In this document: positions 1 to 8,271 of the stretch, one piece after another
Layout of the letters: the number at the start of each line of letters is the position of its first letter
Numbering within the stretch: the stretch's first letter is position 1
Assembly: GCA_022565805.1 (NCBI GenBank)
Contig: JAIULZ010000008.1
Span: 1-54,384 of the forward strand
Reading direction: 5' to 3'
Source: Balneolales bacterium
GTDB lineage: Bacteria; Bacteroidota; Rhodothermia; Balneolales; Cyclonatronaceae
DNA length: 54,384 nucleotides
Made by a program: the position numbers and the translations under genes
The notes under the pieces: generated by a model
What the model was told of the DNA's origin: nothing
The model's input: only the letters and a program-made list of their open reading frames with translations
Database searches by the model: none

Positions 1-94
1 AAAAATAAAACCGGAGTATAGGCTATCTATTCGAAGATTTTATTTTTGCTCCAAGAAAGAAGGCGGGCAAAAGAGTGGTTTTGCAAAGCCTTCT
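1..94 (+). repeat. Dispersed intergenic element, copy A (left end outside window)
   Basis: This is the right-hand part of the roughly 140-bp intergenic element seen again at 22203, 28969 and 48013. It shares the internal A/T-rich block ending in TTTTATTTTTGCTCC, the GGCGGGCAAAAG block, and the right terminal repeat GGTTTTGCAAAGCCTTCT at 77-94. The left terminus would lie before base 1. No coding capacity is visible. Confidence 0.75.
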
Positions 95-1682
95 ATCCAA
101 TACAATAGATCACTGTTGGAATAGCTCATCTGTGCTTTAATCCAAAGAATCAGATTTTGATACCCCATTAGTCTTTTTTTAAAATCAATAAAAAATAAAC
201 TGGAAAACGCTATGGTTTCGTTTTCTACATAAATGCCTTAGTAGCAGTATCTGCTCAAATCAAACAGTTCATTTACTAAGCCAATGAATAAAGAGTCTAT
301 ACTGCTAAAGAAAGTTTTTTTCTTTTGCAGATTCTTTGTTTTTAATCAATTATGTTTGCTCTTCTTAATTTAAATGAGTACAATTCAGTAGCTTAAGTTG
401 AGTCCTTCAATCATAAGAGCATAGTATATAGAAATGTTAAGAATGCGTAAATCAATGCCCGATGACCTTCGGGGGCTAAATGCCATGAGTTATTATTTTT
501 AAGAAATTTAGCTCTGTACTTTTTACCTTCAAAGGTTACCTAATCGCTAGCTACTGAATATGTATTGATGTTACATTTCTGCTTTTTTTTGAATTAAGCT
601 GTTTCAATTGTTATCTGCACTCTATTTTTATAAAAGATATACACACTTAAAACAACTACATACAAAAGGATTAGTAAAATCGTTTACAGACATATATTCT
701 GCTCTACGACCAAACACAGTTCTGCATAAATGGTCTTTTCAAAGTTTTTCTTTGGGTATCTAATACAATCATGTTATTGTTTTTTTATGTTCAGCTTTTC
801 ATAATTCTTCTTATTAAAATTGATTTGGCCGTGTGATTTTATAAAATTGAGTATCTATGTCTTGATAGCCGAATTGTTTCGGCTAAAACTTCTAAGTGAC
901 TTTTTATGTCACCCAAGAATTTTAGTAAATTGCGATAAGCACTGAGTTTAATCTATAATCTGAACATTGCACGTATTTACCACTTTTATTTTGGCAGTAT
1001 GACAGCTTCTAAAATTTACACGATCTCATACCATGTGCGACAGTTTTAGATAATAAACCAAAAGCTAATTGAGCAAAATAACTTTCAATTTTTATAAAGA
1101 AACATTCTTTATAAAGTTCAAGTGTCTGATATTTATGGCTTTTTATACACATATAAACAGATGTTAAATCTTTTAGGCTTTTTAAAAATTTCAAATTTAA
1201 AAATTGATTACGATTAACTATTATTAGAGTCCGCATTTTGTCTCAATAATGTGTTAATAAAGAACGATACAAAAAGAAGTGTCAATCAAATGTCACAACA
1301 GATCAAAGTTAGGCTGGGTATTTTTTACGTTCAAGTATGAAAAAGCCCTTTCGAATTTAGTTAGATAGCTTTGAATAGCAATGTAAGATTTAAAGCCTAA
1401 CTGGCTTTTCAAAAAAATACGGATAGAAATAAAGAATCACTCTTAACAGAAATAATCAAACATAAAAGATGAATCATATTAGCTTTATTAAAGGTGGGAA
1501 TATATTTAAGAAAGCAATATTGTTTAGGCATAATCTAGTCAAGTGTTTTGTCCATAAAAGAATAGCAAAACCGTTTTTGATTCCTGCGGTTTTGGTGCAT
1601 TAATGAAAGTACACAAAGAATAAACTGAGGTAATCGCATAGGGACTGTAGATACCTCCTAATCCTGCATAAAAGCAGAAATA
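95..1682. other. AT-rich gap without a recognisable gene; leader hairpins near its end
   Basis: Nearly 1.6 kb of very AT-rich sequence in which I recognise no protein. A 75-codon frame at 1009-1236 (minus) has no family signature and looks like chance. There is a perfect 8-bp hairpin with a 4-base loop at 866-885 (arms TAGCCGAA and TTCGGCTA). Another 8-bp hairpin lies at 1566-1594 (CAAAACCG/CGGTTTTG), and a 6-bp one at 1627-1657 (GAGGTA/TACCTC). The last two sit in the probable leader of the gene starting at 1683. Promoters cannot be assigned with confidence. Confidence 0.5.
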
Positions 1683-2630
1683 ATGAGATCTATGTTAAAA
1701 AGTATGAAACGAATTCGTCTGGCATTAGACTGGACACCAAGTGTAGTTCACGCGGGCTTTTTTTACGCTTTGCATAAAGGCTGGTACGACGAAGCCGATT
1801 TAGACGTTGAGTTTATATATCCGGCTTTCGACGGATATAATATGACTCCGGCTCGAAGGTTGGCCAAGCAAAAGGTAGATTTTGCTATATCAAGTAGTGA
1901 AAGCATAATTGCCTATGTTACAACCACCCGCAAAATTCCAACCATAGTATCTGTTGCTACTATTTTTCAGCAAGATCCAAGTGCTGTTGCCACACTTAGA
2001 GAAAGTGGTCTTGGCAGACCCTCCATTCTCGACGGAAGACGATACTTGAGCTACGGATTCAAGTATGAAGAAGACATGTTGCGCATGCTCATCAGGAATG
2101 ATGGAGGTAACGGCGAATTTGATTCCTTCGATCGCGAAAAGCCGCAGATTTGGGATGAATTCATTAAGGGAGAAGCTGATGCAACATGGATCTACCAGCC
2201 ATGGGAAGGAGTTAAAGCAGCACATAATAATGTAAACCTGAATATTTTCCCGCTCAGAAAATATCATGTGCCTTATGCTTACTCTCACCTGCTCATGTGC
2301 CATGTTAAGCAGTTACCACGCAAAAAAGTAGTTTTCAAGAAGTTCATGGAAGTCTCCGAAAAAGCATTTCGGGAAATCTGCGAACAGCCAGAATCTGCAG
2401 CCGCTTTTCTATGCAATGTAATAGACCACGACGATTGGAATGATGTTGAGTTCATAACCAAGTCGATTAACGCTGCAAAAGGATTCTACTTCGGCGAGAA
2501 CAACGAGTGGGGAACAATGAACCGCTCAGTTTGGAAAAAATATATGGATTGGCTTGTGGCAAACAAAATTCTTACCCTAAGTAAGCCGCTCGACGATTCT
2601 AAGCTGTTTAATAACCAGCTATTCGATTAG
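1683..2630 (+). CDS. THI5/NMT1-like periplasmic-binding-fold protein (pyrimidine precursor type)
   Basis: The protein has 315 residues and the type-II binding-protein fold of the NMT1/THI5-like family, whose members bind thiamine pyrimidine precursors or related small molecules. The N-terminal segment IRLALDWTP at about residue 11 is the family hallmark, and an SSSES stretch near residue 70 lies where ligand-binding residues occur. There is no signal peptide or lipobox, and no ABC permease or ATPase gene beside it. It may therefore act in the cytoplasm, like yeast THI5, or be a binding protein whose export signal is missing or whose partners are elsewhere. In-frame ATGs at 1695 and 1704 are alternative starts. 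It converges on the voltage-sensor gene with only 13 bases between them. I see no TPP riboswitch in its leader, so a thiamine role is a family-level guess. Confidence 0.7.
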   Translation: MRSMLKSMKRIRLALDWTPSVVHAGFFYALHKGWYDEADLDVEFIYPAFDGYNMTPARRLAKQKVDFAISSSESIIAYVTTTRKIPTIVSVATIFQQDPSAVATLRESGLGRPSILDGRRYLSYGFKYEEDMLRMLIRNDGGNGEFDSFDREKPQIWDEFIKGEADATWIYQPWEGVKAAHNNVNLNIFPLRKYHVPYAYSHLLMCHVKQLPRKKVVFKKFMEVSEKAFREICEQPESAAAFLCNVIDHDDWNDVEFITKSINAAKGFYFGENNEWGTMNRSVWKKYMDWLVANKILTLSKPLDDSKLFNNQLFD

Positions 2631-2643
2631 AATAAATTTATTC

Positions 2644-3690
2644 TCATTTACTGGCAGAATGCAGAACTTTTTTCTCCATACGAAGTTCTGCTTCTGCCAG
2701 TTCTCTGGGAGTCCATTTTCGCTCTTTCACGCGGTCGATTACAACAGATATACTCTCCGACAATATATCTGCGACCTGAAGATTCAGAAGCCTTGCCTCC
2801 GGGGTTTCTTTAGGGTCTTCTGCGATCAATAAATCCGACAGATCCTCAATAAAAGCTTTATTATTCGGCGAACTTAAGTCGCGTATTATACCGTGCACTA
2901 CGCCAAAAACGATGTCTTTAATAGCATCTTCAATTTGCCGGGTTATCAGCCTTCCCATAACTGGCAAAACCTCCAGACTTCGTAGCTCCTTATTCTTTTC
3001 TACGGCATCGTTTATTTTTTGATGAACATATGCTTTTATTTCATCTTCGTGCACAGCATACCCCGCAGACACTGCATGCTGCAACCTTGCCGAAACCCAT
3101 TGTGTTAGCTCAGCCTGTCTTGGTCTTAGAACTTCGTCTACAATACGGTCTATAACAGGGGTTCCGTCTTCGAGCTCTTCACGCACATTCGAAAGTATAG
3201 TAAGAGTTACCCTATCTGTTACTTCCTGAATAAACAGGTTGAAATAATGCATTATAAAACGATAAAGGCCAAAGTTTTCAAGTACAAGCCACCCTATTCT
3301 CTGAAGTCTGACAATTATCGTTACAATACGTAGCAACCTCAGAAAACGGAAGCCTCCTATGGGTATACAGCCTACCAAATCGTACCAATACACAAATGGA
3401 TAATAGTACCACTTTGCAAATTCTTTATTTCGTAAAGAAATGATCCACCTTACAAAAAACTCGGTCAAAAAAATTAGTATAAATGCCAGATCATAAAGAA
3501 TAAAATCGGCATGAATAGTTGAATCATAAAACTCATAGAAAACAGGTGAAATATTAAAAACCAGATCCCTGAACAGCTGGCTATGAAAAAGCCAGTCGAA
3601 AAGAATAAGACCAAGGTTTATAAGAAGTAAACCAAGCATAACGAGATCTCCCGCTATATAGCTTACTTTTTTTCGTTTTATATCAGCCAT
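2644..3690 (-). CDS. Stand-alone voltage-sensor-like membrane protein with a long helical tail
   Basis: The 348-residue protein has four predicted membrane segments at about 12-34, 63-86, 94-112 and 113-136. They follow the S1-S4 plan of voltage-gated cation channels. S2 carries Glu77 and Arg81, S3 carries Asp104 in YWYDLVGCIP, and S4 has arginines at 115, 118, 121, 128 and 131. The pore module expected next (S5, selectivity filter such as GYG, S6) is absent. Residues about 150-348 are instead a soluble, mostly helical, charged region. It is therefore not an ordinary potassium channel. It could be a voltage- or lipid-sensing protein, a proton pathway like Hv1, or an accessory subunit. Its start overlaps the end of the AbiEi-like gene by 8 bases, so the two are very likely cotranscribed and translationally coupled. 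The function is unknown. Confidence 0.75.
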   Translation of the reverse strand: MADIKRKKVSYIAGDLVMLGLLLINLGLILFDWLFHSQLFRDLVFNISPVFYEFYDSTIHADFILYDLAFILIFLTEFFVRWIISLRNKEFAKWYYYPFVYWYDLVGCIPIGGFRFLRLLRIVTIIVRLQRIGWLVLENFGLYRFIMHYFNLFIQEVTDRVTLTILSNVREELEDGTPVIDRIVDEVLRPRQAELTQWVSARLQHAVSAGYAVHEDEIKAYVHQKINDAVEKNKELRSLEVLPVMGRLITRQIEDAIKDIVFGVVHGIIRDLSSPNNKAFIEDLSDLLIAEDPKETPEARLLNLQVADILSESISVVIDRVKERKWTPRELAEAELRMEKKVLHSASK

Positions 3691-4450
3691 TATCTGTAGG
3701 TTTCCGGGTTTTTTCCAGGTTAATATTCAAACTGCGTAAAAAAGCTTCCACCTCTTTTATACAGCCTCTCCTCGATGCATAGCGTTGTAGTGAGCTATGA
3801 TTTATAATATTATTTTCAAAAGCCAGCTTAATGAAGTTTCGGGTCGGGTTTCCAACCATTTCCTTAAGATAAAGCTCCCCGGCCTGCAGGTCTACTATCA
3901 GCTTTTCTAATGACGGGATGGTGTGATTACCGATTTTTTCAAGTGGTGCTTCAGAAATAAGCGGAGAGACAAGTACTGGCTTTTCGTGCATGCTGGCGTA
4001 TCTCCTCAGAATAATTTCATCCGGATTAAGAAACACATCTTTCCTCCACCGGCAAAGTAAAGAAAACACGGTTTCTGTGGCTTCTTTGTCGACCTCTGCT
4101 AACAGATAAGGATTAGTTGTGTTTATTTCTAAAAGCCTGAAAAGCCTCGATGTATCCCATACTGCTGTATTAATATGCGGTAATTCTTCAGTAAGTTTTT
4201 GCTGTAGGGTGATGGCTTCATCAGTAGAAAGTTGTTGTAGCCATGGGCGCCCCCCAACTACAAAAATGCCGCGCTTTTTACTTGAAATAATGCCTTTTTG
4301 CTTAAGCGCGAAAATACGCGCAAGCAACGTATTTTTATTGAGATCCGGCTCACCCATCGAATCATAAAAAAAAGCTAAATCAGCAGCATTAAATTCTTTC
4401 CCATCGCTGAAATACGCCTTCAATTCTTCTGGCCTCAGTTTAGCACTCAT
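3683..4450 (-). CDS. AbiEi-like winged-helix protein (type IV antitoxin-related, DUF6577-like)
   Basis: The 255-residue protein starts with a winged-helix-like segment (about residues 1-70, including LARIFALKQKGIISSKKRG and the wing-like GIFVVGG). This is how AbiEi antitoxin-family proteins begin. The middle carries a segment around IPSLEKLIVDLQAG, resembling the conserved EKLLVDL stretch of AbiEi C-terminal domains. In classical AbiE loci the next gene is the AbiEii nucleotidyltransferase toxin. Here it is the pore-less voltage-sensor protein, overlapping by 8 bases. The pair lies 99 bases downstream of the NUDIX gene on the same strand. The family assignment is by eye, and a plain transcription regulator is an alternative reading. 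Confidence 0.55.
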   Translation of the reverse strand: MSAKLRPEELKAYFSDGKEFNAADLAFFYDSMGEPDLNKNTLLARIFALKQKGIISSKKRGIFVVGGRPWLQQLSTDEAITLQQKLTEELPHINTAVWDTSRLFRLLEINTTNPYLLAEVDKEATETVFSLLCRWRKDVFLNPDEIILRRYASMHEKPVLVSPLISEAPLEKIGNHTIPSLEKLIVDLQAGELYLKEMVGNPTRNFIKLAFENNIINHSSLQRYASRRGCIKEVEAFLRSLNINLEKTRKPTDNG

Positions 4451-4549
4451 GAGTTCTCGGTTTGAAATATAATATGTTTCTTAGATATATGGGTGTTTTA
4501 ACAATAAACAATAACGGCAAAATTTATAATATTTGCCATTTATTTATAA

Positions 4550-5119
4550 TTAAACGTCTAAGCTAACTCTTTTATGCAATAGAAATAATCCTGCAGCAGC
4601 TACAGCAAGCGCATGATCAATTTCACCGTTTTTAATGCGATTGAAGAAATCATCCAGAGACAGTTTAATTAATTCAATTCGCTCGTGCTCATCTAGCTGC
4701 TGTTGGTGAGTTTGTTTGCATTCTTCCGCCAAAAAAACGTGACAGCTATTATTAAACAAAGCCGGATTACTGGTAATAACTCCTAATTTAGACCATTTTT
4801 TTGCTGTATAACCCGTTTCTTCCATTAGCTCTCGCTTAGCGGTATAGAGCGGGTTTTCATCATCCGGATCGATAACCCCGCCCGGAATTTCAAGGGAAAG
4901 GCGTTCGGTTCCATAGCGAAATTGCTTTACAAGAAGCACTTCTCCAGCTGAGCTTACAGCCACAACATTAATCCAGTCGGGTGCATATAAAGTAGAAAAT
5001 TCTGCTTCCTTCCCCCTCAAATCTAAAGGTCGCATTATTTTCTGAACAACTTCAAACACTCTTGTTTTGCAGATTATTTTTTTAGAAGTGGTTTCCCACT
5101 CCAATTTCTTATTACCCAT
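4550..5119 (-). CDS. NUDIX hydrolase, ADP-ribose pyrophosphatase-like
   Basis: The 189-residue protein carries a Nudix box from GGVIDPDD to RELMEETGY (about residues 79-103). The box has six rather than five residues between the glycine and the first glutamate, then the usual seven before REL, followed by EETG. This helix-loop-helix binds Mg2+ and cleaves nucleoside diphosphates linked to another group. The sequence before the box (VLLVKQFRYGTERLSLEIPGG) matches the ADP-ribose/NDP-sugar pyrophosphatase group, with a glutamate just before PGG. Substrate choice cannot be fixed by reading. It faces away from the AMP nucleosidase gene across a 326-base gap. Both enzymes act on adenine nucleotides, which may be coincidence. 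Confidence 0.85.
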   Translation of the reverse strand: MGNKKLEWETTSKKIICKTRVFEVVQKIMRPLDLRGKEAEFSTLYAPDWINVVAVSSAGEVLLVKQFRYGTERLSLEIPGGVIDPDDENPLYTAKRELMEETGYTAKKWSKLGVITSNPALFNNSCHVFLAEECKQTHQQQLDEHERIELIKLSLDDFFNRIKNGEIDHALAVAAAGLFLLHKRVSLDV

Positions 5120-5445
5120 TAGCTAGTTTTATTATTTGAGAAGCATTAGAAGAAAAGTCTGAAAGGTATTTCGGGTAAATGTCTTTCGCATAAACATCAG
5201 GAACAAGCATTCCGCATTTAGGCCTAAATACGCTATATTAAGCAAATTTAAATGGAATTCAGGATTCCGGCCTCATTTTTAGATCTTGCACAGGTTTTAT
5301 GAATAAGCAGAAGCCGGTAACTGTTAGTAGCATCAACAATAATGCTATCGCCATTCCATACCCGATTTATTTTCCGGCTATCCAATCGATTCTGATATCG
5401 AACTACGGAAGCACCGACTGTATTTAAACTTGCTAACAACCTATT
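5120..5445. other. Divergent intergenic region between NUDIX and amn genes
   Basis: This 326-base gap must contain the promoters of both divergent genes, but I cannot identify boxes with confidence. A 67-codon minus-strand frame at 5248-5451 overlaps the amn start, has no recognisable features and is regarded as chance. No repeat or stable hairpin stands out. Confidence 0.4.
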
Positions 5446-6630
5446 ATGCAATACTCATTCGAATATATTAAAACCGATAAATGTACCGAGGAAGATATTT
5501 CCAAAGCGGTCCTTAAAGCTTGCGACTGTCTTGAGCAAATATACGATAGTGGTTTTTATCCTAAACTAACCGTAAAAAGGGAATGGTCTGAACACAATCC
5601 GGATATAACCGGTGAGTTCGCCAAACCCAAAGTTTACCGCTGGTACCTGAATCGCGAATTGCGCAAGCTCATAAATATGGGCGCACGAATTACGATTACC
5701 CCATCTAACAAAATATTAAAGCTAAACAACCCGGCACTGCTCGATTTTCTGGATGAAGACGATATGGACTTCACCATGAAAAAGCTTTTTTTATTTCGCC
5801 CCGAACGTATAGATCTTAGTCTGGATCGCCTCGAACATTATACAGGTACTAAGGCAGAAGATTTTCAACGGTTTATTTTATTTACTAACTACGATATGCA
5901 TGTTGAGGTTTTCAAGCATAAATTTCCTGATTGCGTAAAACCTTCCAGGGATGGGGTTCAAATGCCGGCTTATCATCACAAACTAGACGACAATCTAGGG
6001 TTTTCACTTGTCAATATCGGCGTGGGTCCTTCCAATGCAAAAACCTGTACCGACCATATTGCGGTTCTTCGGCCAGACTTAATGGTTATGGTTGGTCACT
6101 GTGGCGGACTTCGTAACCACCAGGAAATTGGCGATTTTGTGCTAGCAAGCGGGTATATGCGAGCCGATCATGTGCTTGATGAAGATATACCGTTAAGCGT
6201 GCCCATTATCCCGAATTATTCTCTTAATCTTTACCTGAAAGAAACTCTTGAGCGCTATGGTATGAACTACCGTATAGGTACCGTATATACTACTGCCAAT
6301 AGAAACTGGGAGTTCTCCAAGAAGCGATCTATAGGCGAAATCCATATTAGTCGTAGCATTGGTGTAGACATGGAGTCGGCCACAGTAGCTACAAACGGCT
6401 TCCGGTACAGGATACCCAATGCAACCCTCCTTTGCGTAAGCGACAAACCATTACACGGTAAGCCAAAGTTGAGTGGAGCTGCTCAGTCTTTCTACCAAAA
6501 TTCAAAAGAAAAACATCTTGAAATTGTTCTGGATGCCATCAAAATGATTCGAACCGCAAATCCCGATGGTCTGCCAAATGCCAGCATTCGCTCAGCCAAC
6601 GAGCCACTTATGGGAGGACCTGGAATCTGA
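5446..6630 (+). CDS. amn: AMP nucleosidase
   Basis: The 394-residue enzyme would hydrolyse AMP to adenine and ribose 5-phosphate, controlling AMP levels and feeding purine salvage. Residues 1 to about 140 form the AMP-nucleosidase-specific N-terminal domain. The remainder is the nucleoside-phosphorylase-like catalytic domain, with the phosphate/ribose site GVGPSNAKT, the MVGHCGGLR turn, GVDMESATVA (purine-nucleosidase Met-Glu pair) and a late VSDKPLHGKPK segment. It is shorter than the E. coli protein (484 residues), mostly in the regulatory part. ATG at 5446 is chosen because the preceding frame has no better start; no Shine-Dalgarno is visible. The gene stands alone and is followed by a clear terminator hairpin. 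Confidence 0.93.
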   Translation: MQYSFEYIKTDKCTEEDISKAVLKACDCLEQIYDSGFYPKLTVKREWSEHNPDITGEFAKPKVYRWYLNRELRKLINMGARITITPSNKILKLNNPALLDFLDEDDMDFTMKKLFLFRPERIDLSLDRLEHYTGTKAEDFQRFILFTNYDMHVEVFKHKFPDCVKPSRDGVQMPAYHHKLDDNLGFSLVNIGVGPSNAKTCTDHIAVLRPDLMVMVGHCGGLRNHQEIGDFVLASGYMRADHVLDEDIPLSVPIIPNYSLNLYLKETLERYGMNYRIGTVYTTANRNWEFSKKRSIGEIHISRSIGVDMESATVATNGFRYRIPNATLLCVSDKPLHGKPKLSGAAQSFYQNSKEKHLEIVLDAIKMIRTANPDGLPNASIRSANEPLMGGPGI

Positions 6631-7006
6631 CGGTATGGTATCAAAACAATATTAGCGACAAACCTCGGGTGGGCTGCTAAACGCCCGGTAATCCATCATA
6701 AGGTATAAAGACTACAGCAAGCGGCAGCGAGATCAACGTAACCATACTACACAGATCGGGCTGGAAATGAGCGCCTGGTAAAGCCGGATACCCGGAGAAA
6801 ACAAATACGATAATATTATGTTTCTCCGGGTAACATATTTTTCAAATTATACCTCCCTTCCTGCGCTGCGGTCTTGTTGTTTTGTTACGCTCAACACATG
6901 CCCAGAAAGGGTTAAGACACCGTTTTGATATAAAATTTTTCTTTTCCTGTAAGGTTTTGGCTGTTTCCCTCTCTGGTTAAAAAAAATAATAACCAGATTG
7001 ATTCCT
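6631..7006. other. Intergenic region between amn and radC
   Basis: The gap carries the amn terminator at 6790-6831 and otherwise non-coding, mildly GC-richer sequence. No repeat copy or small gene is recognised. The radC promoter must lie near its end but is not assignable. Confidence 0.4.
6790..6841 (+). terminator. Rho-independent terminator after amn
   Basis: A perfect 11-bp stem (ACCCGGAGAAA at 6790-6800, TTTCTCCGGGT at 6821-6831) encloses a 20-base AT-rich loop. It is followed within a few bases by a T-rich run (ATATTTTTC). It lies about 160 bases after the amn stop and before radC, and fits an intrinsic terminator. Confidence 0.7.
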
Positions 7007-7750
7007 ATGAATGAAGTAGCTTTAGTAGATACCCACTACGAAACCACTAAAAAAGAAACTGCCCCAAGCCGGCAGGGAGTGCGAAACCTGCTGGAAAATG
7101 AGCAGCCAAGAGAAAAACTAATGCAGAATGGCGCAGATGTATTAACCGAATCGGAGCTCATCGCAATACTTTTGCGTTCGGGCTCGAAAGGTATGAATGT
7201 GCTTGAAACAGCACGGAGCCTGTTAGAGCAGGCTAATGGGTTGCATCAGCTGGCCCGATGCGACTGGGAAGAGATAAGCCGGATTAAAGGTATTGGAAAG
7301 GTTAAGGCCATTACACTTATGGCTACTTTCGAGCTCGCCCGCAGACTAAATCAAGATTCCGATAAAGAAAAAATTGTTTTTCGCCAGCCGGAGGAAGTAT
7401 ATGGCTACTTTGGTCCGGTGCTCCGGGATTTACATAAAGAGGTCTTCATTGTAGCTTATGTTAATTCGGCTAAAATATTGCTCAGTTACGATAAAATAAG
7501 CATAGGCGGCAGTAATGCTACTATTGTAGATCCACCGGAAGTTCTTCGGCGCTCGGTCATGAACAGAGCACATGGAATTATTTTAGTCCATAATCATCCC
7601 TCCGGAAACAACAGACCATCAAGAGCGGATATACAGCTCACCAAACGAATTCATGAAGGCGCAAAAATGGTGGGTATCGATCTGGTAGACCATCTCATAG
7701 TTGCGGGTTACCAATACACGAGCCTTAAATCAGAGGGGCTACTTTCATGA
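7007..7750 (+). CDS. radC: RadC family JAB/MPN-domain protein
   Basis: The 247-residue protein (ATG at 7007 preferred over an upstream in-frame TTG at 6998) has the RadC layout. An N-terminal region contains a helix-hairpin-helix (ISRIKGIGKVKA, about residues 87-98). The C-terminal JAB/MPN+ metalloprotease-fold domain carries the zinc motif HNHPSG followed eight residues later by Asp in NNRPSRAD. Despite the old name, a direct role in DNA repair is doubtful; the molecular function of RadC remains uncertain. Length matches the family (about 225-250). It stands alone, with a dispersed-element copy 44 bases downstream. Confidence 0.93.
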   Translation: MNEVALVDTHYETTKKETAPSRQGVRNLLENEQPREKLMQNGADVLTESELIAILLRSGSKGMNVLETARSLLEQANGLHQLARCDWEEISRIKGIGKVKAITLMATFELARRLNQDSDKEKIVFRQPEEVYGYFGPVLRDLHKEVFIVAYVNSAKILLSYDKISIGGSNATIVDPPEVLRRSVMNRAHGIILVHNHPSGNNRPSRADIQLTKRIHEGAKMVGIDLVDHLIVAGYQYTSLKSEGLLS

Positions 7751-7794
7751 CTTGGCTACATTACAATTTACTTGTTTATCAATATTAAGCAAGC

Positions 7795-7910
7795 GAAGGC
7801 TTTGAAAAACCAGATTCAAAGAGAATGCGGTAAACAAACTTGGTCTAACCCCGACTCGACGAGGCGACTGGAAGAACCCGTGCAAGAAGAACGGTTTTTC
7901 AAAGCTTTCT
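7795..7910. repeat. Dispersed intergenic element, copy F (short variant)
   Basis: The 116-bp segment is bounded by inverted termini GAAGGCTTTGAAAAACC (7795-7811) and GGTTTTTCAAAGCTTTC (7893-7909). They pair at 16 of 17 positions and match the termini of the other copies. The interior differs from the long copies, with only scattered similarity, so it may be an internally rearranged or different subtype. It lies 44 bases after radC. Confidence 0.6.
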
Positions 7911-8271
7911 AAACATCTTTTCACAGGTTAATACTGTAAAATACCCGAGAATACCTTAGATTTGAAGCCAACTTAACGGATGCAGTAGTTATCATCGGTA
8001 AGTTTTTAAAAAATACCTTGCAGGGATTAACAAGCCGAGTTTTCTTATATACCGCAGCTACTATTATGCTACAGCAATAAGATTATAAATAGTCTTGGCA
8101 AAGCCCTCGCTTATTTTCGGTTCGTTTAAAGTGCAACATGCATTTGAAACGAAATGTAACGTACTTTGAGGCATAACAGGCTTTCATTAATAAAGCCTTA
8201 CGACATAAGCACCTGATGTTCTATTATTGTATTGTATTCCGTATTCATTTTTTTCTGATTTTCTTTTATTT

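Noticed and set aside
1009-1236. 75-codon minus-strand frame in the AT-rich left gap
   Set aside because: No recognisable domain, no ribosome-binding signal, and composition as expected for chance frames in AT-rich DNA.
1540-1682. TPP riboswitch ahead of the THI5-like gene
   Set aside because: Hairpins exist, but the conserved CUGAGA and the downstream CCUGAU-type core are absent.
2644-3690. Voltage-gated potassium channel
   Set aside because: S1-S4 are present but no S5, selectivity filter or S6 follows; the rest is soluble.
2644-4450. Classical AbiE toxin-antitoxin system
   Set aside because: No AbiEii nucleotidyltransferase gene is adjacent; only the AbiEi-like half is recognisable.
5248-5451. 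67-residue minus-strand protein before amn
   Set aside because: Overlaps the amn start and has no family features; likely chance.
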